From Hysterangium stoloniferum (Eukaryota; Basidiomycota; Agaricomycetes; Hysterangiales; Hysterangiaceae): a stretch of DNA of 64,000 nt. Both the position numbers and the translations under genes were made by a program. Where the stretch lies: NCBI GenBank assembly GCA_015178975.1, contig WHVD01000020.1, positions 310,001 through 374,000 of the forward strand. Direction: 5' to 3'. The notes below the pieces were generated by a model. That model was not told where the DNA came from and did not search any database. It was given only the letters and a program-made list of their open reading frames with translations. Of this stretch, positions 56,853 to 64,000 are shown one piece after another (within the stretch, counting starts at the first letter, position 1; each line of letters opens with the position of its first letter).

Positions 56853-59800
56853 TGTTGAGATAGACTCAAGCACCCAAGTCTATGTCAAGTCTATATGACA
56901 ACGCTAAGCAGTATAGCCCAACTCTGTGTCCAGTTAACACAAACATACCAAGCCATTGTGTGCCTTGGACACGTATACCTCTATTGTAGTTACTTTACCG
57001 TCGCATATCTGAAATCTATTTAGCTGGCACAGTAGCAGCCTCATACCTCAGTCGAACCACTCTTACGTGTCAACTGAGGTACATTATTATTCCTATAGTT
57101 TTAGTTACAGTCAACTCACTAAAACATGTGGTAGCATACTTTGTTACAGGTCATGGGCCCCGAACAAAGCTGCTAATTAAAAACATAACCAAGAATTAAC
57201 CACGAAAATCTGACTGACACTGAACCCCAAACCCCGAAACTGAAACCATCGACCAACCCAGAACCCCTGACAAGATCTGACCGAACCCAAACCCTGAACT
57301 AACTACTACTCGTACCAAAATGTCCACGCAACCTGCACTATTCATGCTACCGTCGGAAGACCGTTTCGATGGAAGCAACTGGCTCACCTGGCACAACACC
57401 ATTTGGTCTGCCACAGGCACATGAGGTGTCCAAGGATACCTGGATGGCACCATACAGATCCCTTCCCCCATCAACTCCAATATCGTGCCCACACCAACAA
57501 GCTACTGGGGATCCAAGACCCCCTCACCTGAGGAATGGGAACAATGCAATGCATATGCAAAGGCAATGATCGACCTAAATGTAAAGAATCCCATTGGTCA
57601 CAGTATTCAACTCACAGACACCGCACATGAAGCATGGTCCACACTAAAAAAAATCCACAGTATGGCGTCTGACATAGGTTTGTTAAATGCCGATAATGAA
57701 CTTCGTGCAATCAAACATATGGATGGCGTGGATATCTTAAACCATTTTGTGCGACTGCAGGAAGGATGGGCAAAGGTTAACGCACAAGGGGGGAAAATGG
57801 ATGACTCGACGTTTCGCATTATCGTAATTGCCTCAATGCCCAAGGAGTGGGACCTAGTCATCACAACACTTTTCCCATTAAAAACATCACATGAAGTAAT
57901 TGCAAATCTCACCTTATACAACACAACACTCGCCCGACACAGAAAACCAATGCCACAATCATCACAAGCCCTCGCAACAACCAGACCCTACCGATCGACT
58001 GATATCTGCTCCAACCCAAACTGCAAGCATGTAGGGCACACAGTTGACAAGTGTTTCAAACCCAGGGGAGGAATGGAAGGCCAGTACCCAGAATGGTGGA
58101 GAAAAAAAGGGGTGGCGACCAGCAGAAACCAGACTTCACAACAGACACTGCCAATTAGCACACTCCCGAAACTGACAGCAAATGTGGCGGTAGTGCCATC
58201 TACCCCCTTTACTTCTGGATCTGGGGAATTCTGCACACTTATGACACAGGCAGACCCGGCGATATTGACCATTGTTACCTATGCTGATTCGGCAGCAAGT
58301 GACAACTTCTTTACCAACATAAACGACTTTGCATCGGACGAGCCATATACGGGGAAGAACGGGTTGATGGCAAATAGTGGTAGTACTTTCCCAATACTTG
58401 GAAAGGGAACAGTCAATAAATGATGCATGTATGATGGACACATTATCAACCTCCCTTTCAGAGACACACTCCACTGCCCAACTCTATCCCATAATCTCGT
58501 GTCCATCGGAAGGCTTGATAACAACGGTTGCTGTGCATTTTTTAGGGGAGGAGGGGTCACCTTTATCAACCCAACTGGCCACCCATTTATGTATGGGAAG
58601 GGAGAGGGGACAATGTATCGAATCGAGATCTTTCCACCAACCAGCCCTCTCCCAAATACCACAATGCCCCCTGAGATGGTAACACACCTGACAACTGCGA
58701 ATGACACACTTGCAAGTGCTCTCACCACAAAATCCCATGACCGGCCCACCGATATCGACACCTGGCACTGGCGCCTTGGTCATGTCAACTACAATACTGT
58801 CCAACGTATGTCCAAGAGTGATATCATTTGTGGGATGGAAATAACCACCCTAGCGACTCGGCCAGGAATGTGCGAAGGGTGGATCATGGGGAAACACACC
58901 TGTCACCCATTTTACATGAATGACGAGTGGGAGACAGCGATTGGGGAGTGCATATATATCAACCTGTGGGGGCCATCACGAGTGCAATCTACCGGTGGCA
59001 GAAGTTACATGATGCCCTGCGGAGATGGGTACAGTAATCATCATGAAGTTTGCTTCTTGTCCACCAAGGAAGCTGAAGCGACATTGTCAGCTTTTAAAAA
59101 TTACACAACACTAACTGAGCGTCAGACAGGAATGAAAGTGTGCACCATACATACGGATGAAGGCACTGAATTTATCAACTCACTGTGGACTGCATACCTC
59201 AGTGAACAAGGTATTATCCATGAGTCTACCACTGCCTATTCTTCTTCGTCCAATGGTGTCGTCGAACAGTGTCACTGCACCATTATCGAAAGGGTTCACA
59301 TTTGCCTGTATGAGAACAATCTTCCACCATCATTATGGTGCGAAATCGCAGTGGCAATTGCATACACGATGGACTTCATTCCCACCTCTAGGCACCCTGA
59401 CAACCCCTTTTGAGCTGTGGTATGGACGAAAACCTGACATCTCTCACTTACGACCACTCGGATGTACCACCTATGTGAAGATCCTAGTCGAAGCAGGAGG
59501 TGGGCTAAGTAAACTGGATCCATGCTCCATTAAAGGGATTCATATAGGATATTTTGGACGTGATGCCTACTGAATTTATGACCCAGAAACCCGACACATC
59601 TTCCGCTCTCACGACGTCTTCTTCAAAGAAACCCATAGCCATGGAATGCTAACTGATGTATCGAGTGAGGGGGAGGCGATTAACACTGGCCATGCCACAC
59701 TCGACACATCTACAAACGAGAAGTCAGATGAGACTCACAGGGGACTAGCACCAGCACATGACCACGTACCCCCAACCAATACTTCTCCATCTGCACCCAA

Positions 59801-61819
59801 ACCAACCACTATCGAACTCGCACCACACTGCTCATTGCGTGTTTCTGTACCAACAAAGGCGCTTCAGGACTCGATAAATTCCGAAAAAAATATACGAGAT
59901 GCTAAGGCCGCCAGAGAGGCATGGGCAGATGACAAGACATGTGTCACTGACAGTGACCATGCCAGAGCTTTTCATACAGATACCAAAACGATCCCAGAAC
60001 CGACAAATGTTTGGCTTCCCAACACATACCACAAGGTGATGACACGTCCCGATATATGGGGGGGGCAATAGGTAAAGAACTAGAGGTAATGAAGAAGCAT
60101 GGGGTCTGGACAGTAGTGGATTGCCCCAAGGATGTCAGATTGATAAAAACATGGTGGACCTTCACAAACAAGTATGATGGCAACGGAGAACTTGCCATGC
60201 AAAAAGCATGTCTCATTGCCAAAGGCTTTACGCAAATCCCTGGCATCGATTTTTTCGAAACATATGCTTCAGTTGTAAGGTACAAATCACTACAGATGAA
60301 CTTAGCCATCACAGCTGCAACCGATATGGAAGCGTGGCAGATCGATTACATCACAGCATATCTCAATTCCACCCCACAAGCCACTACATACATCAAACTA
60401 CCCGATGGAGAGAAGGAGGAAGGGAAGGTTGGATGGTTATAAAAGACACTATATGGAACAATGGATGGGGCAAACAATTGGTGGGGGACCTTAGATAAGG
60501 AAATGAGTGAGTTAGGCTACTACCGCTCAAAAGCTGACCCATCAGTGCATTCTCGGCACTCAAATGGCAACACCACTATCACAAGTACCTATTCCGATGA
60601 CACAACTGGGATATCATCCTCAAAGGAAAAGGCTGAGTGGGTGAAGGAAGAATTAGGTCAGACCTATGAGACGAAAGACCTGGGGGATGCCAACCTTGTC
60701 TTGGGGATATGTATCAACAGGGATAGGGAGTGTGGAACAATAAGAATATCACAGTGCACATACCTCGAATGTGTTCTTGAGCATTTTGGAATGATGGAGT
60801 CGAACCCCCACCCAACACCATTACCACCAGGTATCACGCTCATGAAGGAACAAGCCCCACAAACGACCGAGGACCATATCTTCATTTCAAATAAGCCGTA
60901 TCGTGAGCTGCTTGGGTCCCTCATGTACACACAGATTGCTACACAGCCGGACCTTTCCTACCCCATAACTACACTCAGCAAATTCACCTTGAATCCCAGG
61001 AAAGCACACTGGAATGTACTAACTCACGTATTGCGCTATGTCAAGGGGACACTCGACTATGGAATCACTTATGGCAGACCAGACAAGAATCTCACCCCAG
61101 TGGGATACATCAATGCTGACTATGCTGGGGACATTGACACGCACTGATCCTGTTCTGGATATGTTTTCATCCAGGCAGGGGGTCCTACCGCTTGGGGTTC
61201 AAAGTATCAACCAACAGTCGTGTTATCCATGACAGAGTCAGAATACATGGCACTCACACGAGGTATGAAACAGGCATTAGAGATGTACGTGGCTATAGAC
61301 AAAGTCGGGTTCCCGCAACAAAAGCCAGCTGTCTTGTACAATGATAATTCTGGGGCAGTTCTTTTGACCAAAAATACAAAACACAATATGCATGTTAAGC
61401 ACATCAACAAACGATACCACTATATATGGGAATGTGTTGAAGAAGGTGACATAGAAGTATATCACATACCTTCTAATGAAAACCTTGCTGATATGTTCAC
61501 GAAACCGTTGGTTAAGGTGCTTTTCAACAAACACTGCATTGCATTACAACTTTGCGAGAGCACACCGAGCCAGGGGGAGTGTTGAGATAGACTCGAGCGC
61601 CCAAGTCTACGTCAAGTCTATATGACAATGCTAAGCAGTATAGCCCAACTCTGTGTCCAGTTAACACAAACATACCAAGCTGTTGCATGCCTTGGACACA
61701 TATACCTCTATTGTAGTTACTTTACCATCGCATATCCAAAATCTATTTAGCTGGCACAGTAGCAGCCTCATACCTCAGTTGAACCACTCTTACGTGTTGA
61801 CTGAGCATACTTTGTTACA
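56853..61819 (+). mobile_element. Ty1/copia retrotransposon, copy 2
   Basis: Same insertion site as copy 1 (AACTG at 56848-56852 and 61820-61824). The LTRs are shortened by internal deletions to 296 bp (56853-57148) and 240 bp (61580-61819), each explained by recombination between short repeats inside the LTR. The primer-binding site has one T-to-C difference. Confidence 0.94.
57320..61585 (+). pseudogene. copia gag-pol, copy 2, stops and frameshifts
   Basis: It carries the four stops of copy 1 and adds a 2 bp deletion near 59400, one G lost in the G-run at 60057-60065, and TGA at 61145-61147 for an Arg codon. The first integrase catalytic Asp is Asn (INLWGP, about 58958). The reverse transcriptase box is YSDD. 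Differences from copy 1 are mostly transitions at CG, TG and CA. Confidence 0.92.
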
Positions 61820-61868
61820 AACTGGCCTGCCCTAAAGTGAATAAATATTAAATAAAATAAAATAAATG

Positions 61869-62148
61869 ATTTAAATTGTAATCATTCCAATTATGGGACC
61901 CAAAAGAGCCCCATATTGTTATTTATTGTCACTACCTCCCCAAGTTGGGATTGGGTAATTTGCATGCCTGCTGCCTTCCTTGGATGTGGTAGCTGTTTCT
62001 CAGGCTCCCTCTCCAGAATTGAACCCTTATTCCCCATTACCCATTGAAAGCATGGTAGGCCTCTATCCTACCATCTAAACTCAATAGGGCAGATATTTGA
62101 ATGAAGCGTCACTGGCACAAGGCCATGCAATTCGAGAAGTTATTATTA
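61869..62148 (-). pseudogene. 18S rRNA gene fragment, CpG-depleted, copy 2
   Basis: Same fragment as 30004-30284, with a handful of differences. At its edge GATTTAAATTG is kept, as in true 18S, where copy 1 has GATTGAAATTG. Confidence 0.9.
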
Positions 62149-62916
62149 ATTATATAGTGGCATGTCGAAGGAAGAGCGAGTCAATTAATACTGGGACATT
62201 CAAAGGTGTCTTGCAATATGATTCCAGAGCGTGTAGCTTTCTGAGACATCTTGTAACATACAGCCTCGCGTTGACAAGTTGACTCTTTGACCGCGATTCG
62301 AAAAACTCCTTCCTGCGGTGCTGTCCAAAAAGAGGAAATACGTCAATACTTCTTCAAGAGTAAGAGTGTCGTTGACTGTCGTCAATCCCTACTGACCACA
62401 GGCCATTGGATATTATCAACGACAACGATACTTCAGAAAAGGTGGATGCGGGGTTCGGCCGTCGCAAGTGAATGCATGGCCTGTATATGTATCAAACGTG
62501 AGGCCCGTATGAACTTGTCCCCGAACAACCGTAAATAACGCAGCTGATGTGTAGTTTTGACAACATATACGATGTCCAGCCGTGATCCGTCGCGGAAATT
62601 TCCAAGCGATCATACCACAATGAGATATTGCAAACAAGATATAGCGTACTCGGACCAAAAAGGACGCAACTTTGGAAGGTTTGGTACTTGGTATTCAACT
62701 TGGAATGCACACAGCATTTTGGGACTTCCTATCCAGATAATTAGGTGCTGGGGATAATGATGTGGGAAGACCTAACTTAGCTAGTCGGAGATGTGATGAC
62801 GGCAGAGACTCAGTGCATCAACGACCCAATACTAATGACATATCTATGGATATTTAGATATTTAATTAGCTGTACTTAAATGTCGACATGTGCATCTATT
62901 ATTTCCTAACCTGTGG
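62149..62916. repeat. Partial F-box unit spacer, copy 2
   Basis: Counterpart of 30285-31052, nearly the same sequence. No gene is seen. Confidence 0.7.
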
Positions 62917-62921
62917 ACAAT

Positions 62922-63205
62922 TGTAACAAATACACTAGATACATCTTAGTAAGCTAGCGTAACTGAAAGTATGAAAGTAATAACGTACCTCAGTCGACAC
63001 GAAAGAGAGGTTAGACTGAGGTATGGGGCTGCAACTATGATACCTAAATAGGTTTCGGCTAGTATGAGAGTGAAATAATGGTACGTGTTTTAAGGTACGG
63101 CATGACTTGGTATGGTCGTATAAGCTGGACGTGGAATAGTGCGGTACTACTTAGTATTGTCGTGTAAGCTTGACGTAGAGTAGTGCGCTAGAGCCTATTT
63201 CAACA
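62922..63205 (-). mobile_element. Solo copia LTR, reverse orientation, copy 2
   Basis: Counterpart of 31058-31333, with target duplications ACAAT at 62917-62921 and 63206-63210. It has about 8 bp more in the centre (GTACTACTTAG). Confidence 0.85.
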
Positions 63206-63261
63206 ACAATTGTCGGCAATACTTCCTTTCACAAAGCAAAGGGGAAGTTAGTCCAGGGTGG

Positions 63262-63727
63262 AGTATATACATAATCTGTAAGAGTCGAGTCATGTACGTG
63301 CACGTGACCACCCACATTCACCCACATGGATAACGGATAACCCCCTGTTAACTGAGCAAGCGCTCGCAACAAATTGTGTGACCCATGTGACAGAACGTGT
63401 AACCGATCATAGCAAGGATGCTTCTCCTTCTTGCCTCCTGCTTCCATTCTCAACCAATGTCCTCCAGCTCAATCAACCTGCTAAGCCTTCTCAAAGTGGC
63501 GGGAGATGTCATTACCAGAGCCTATTGAACAAAAGTGAGTGTATAAATATTTATGCCTTGGAGTGCGGACAACAGCTAAATTGACTGTTAATTCTGTCAG
63601 TACTTCTCTACTGGTATTATTGATGTATCCGGCAACTTTATTTCCATCATTAATGCTAGCGGAAACACCTGAAGACGCTCCTCCTCGACTCGCTCTTTTG
63701 ACACGACAGATGATGGGTAAGCAGTGA
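63262..63727 (+). other. Unique sequence after the duplication, possible 5' part of a gene
   Basis: Similarity to copy 1 stops at 63261. The stretch has normal CpG content and several splice-like signals (GTGAGT at 63535, GTAAGC at 63717). An ATG at about 63507 (MSLPEPIEQ) could be the start of the gene whose later exon is at 63728-64000. The exon structure cannot be fixed by eye. Confidence 0.35.
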
Positions 63728-64000
63728 GCTCTGTGGCAGACGGGTTCTGCTCTTCGAGCGCACTGGATCTGGCCGTTTTCATCCACCCACACCTCCCAGA
63801 GTTTAGGCTTTTCACCGAAATCACATCTTCTATTCCGCCCCATTCCGCCGCCTAGGCCTTCACCCAGCTATCCAGGCATAAGCACGCCTGCAGTGATAGC
63901 TAAGGGGAAGAGTGGCAGAGATTTGATCGTCTGCATTGATGGTACCTCCAATTGTAGTGGAGTCATGCTTGATGAAAGTAAGTCATTGTATAACAGCATG
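63728..64000 (+). CDS. DUF2235-type hydrolase-like gene, 5' exon, cut by window end
   Basis: An open frame without stops leads into a Pro-rich linker (IPPPRPSPSYPGI) and then RDLIVCIDGTSN. This matches the N-terminal strand and nucleophile-region motif of DUF2235 (Tle1-like alpha/beta hydrolase) proteins, which are common in basidiomycetes. Right after TSN the usual G-x-N-T-N-V block is missing and CSGVMLDES follows, so an intron probably begins there or the gene is broken. The catalytic Ser and the rest lie beyond the window. Confidence 0.5.

Larger units (their letters stand above)
33281..63261. repeat. Segmental duplication, copy 2
   Basis: This is the second copy of the unit. It is direct relative to copy 1 at 33281-39008, inverted at 39009-50943, and direct again at 50944-63261. 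F-box unit C is absent. A TIR transposon (51815-52909), a tRNA-bearing LTR-like element (54635-54853) and a solo LTR (42516-43147) are extra. Its true left end probably lies in 31390-33280, whose partner would sit to the left of the window. Confidence 0.93.

Overview
The window looks like a repeat-rich part of an Agaricomycete (basidiomycete) nuclear genome. The evidence is: short GT-AG introns of 48 to 82 bp; F-box-like genes ending the F-box in FRT plus hydrophobics, a form I associate with mushroom-forming fungi; Ty1/copia elements; a chromodomain Ty3/gypsy element carrying an antisense Cys-rich gene; and an 18S rRNA relic whose sequence fits a basidiomycete.

The main structure is a tandem segmental duplication of about 32 kb. 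Copy 1 runs from before base 1 to about 31389, and copy 2 from about 33281 (or slightly earlier) to 63261. In copy 1 the order is: five direct F-box units A to E (ATGs at 698, 2910, 4879, 6425, 8401), with unit E broken by a 0.95 kb insert; a 5'-truncated Ty3/gypsy element (10350-14370); a 3' fragment of an older copia element (14866-16050); F-box unit G (16525-17448); two solo LTRs; a PD-(D/E)XK-like gene (21177-21728, minus); a long solo gypsy LTR between inverted tandem repeats (22592-24819); a full-length dead copia element (24820-29955); an 18S rRNA relic (30004-30284); and a partial F-box spacer with a solo copia LTR. Copy 2 repeats this, but the segment matching 7577-20251 is inverted (39009-50943) and unit C is missing. 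F-box unit F (31927-32938) lies at the junction. After 63262 the sequence is unique and appears to enter a DUF2235-type gene cut by the window end.

Three of the eleven F-box copies (D, F and D') have an uninterrupted reading frame with one intron; the rest are pseudogenes. The two PD-(D/E)XK-like genes encode the same protein. The transposon copies are broken mostly at CGA or CAA codons turned to TGA or TAA, and the 18S relic has lost nearly every CpG. Together this points to C-to-T mutation focused on methylated or repeat-targeted CpG sites.

Insertions present in only one duplicate, each with a clean target-site duplication and an empty site in the other, date later activity. Copy 1 has short LTRs at 1298 and 17666. 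Copy 2 has an LTR at 42516, a 1.1 kb TIR transposon carrying the 3' exons of a cytochrome c peroxidase gene (51815-52909), and a 219 bp LTR-like element containing a tRNA-like sequence (54635-54853). These last two and the CpG-stripped rRNA relic are the most interesting objects here.
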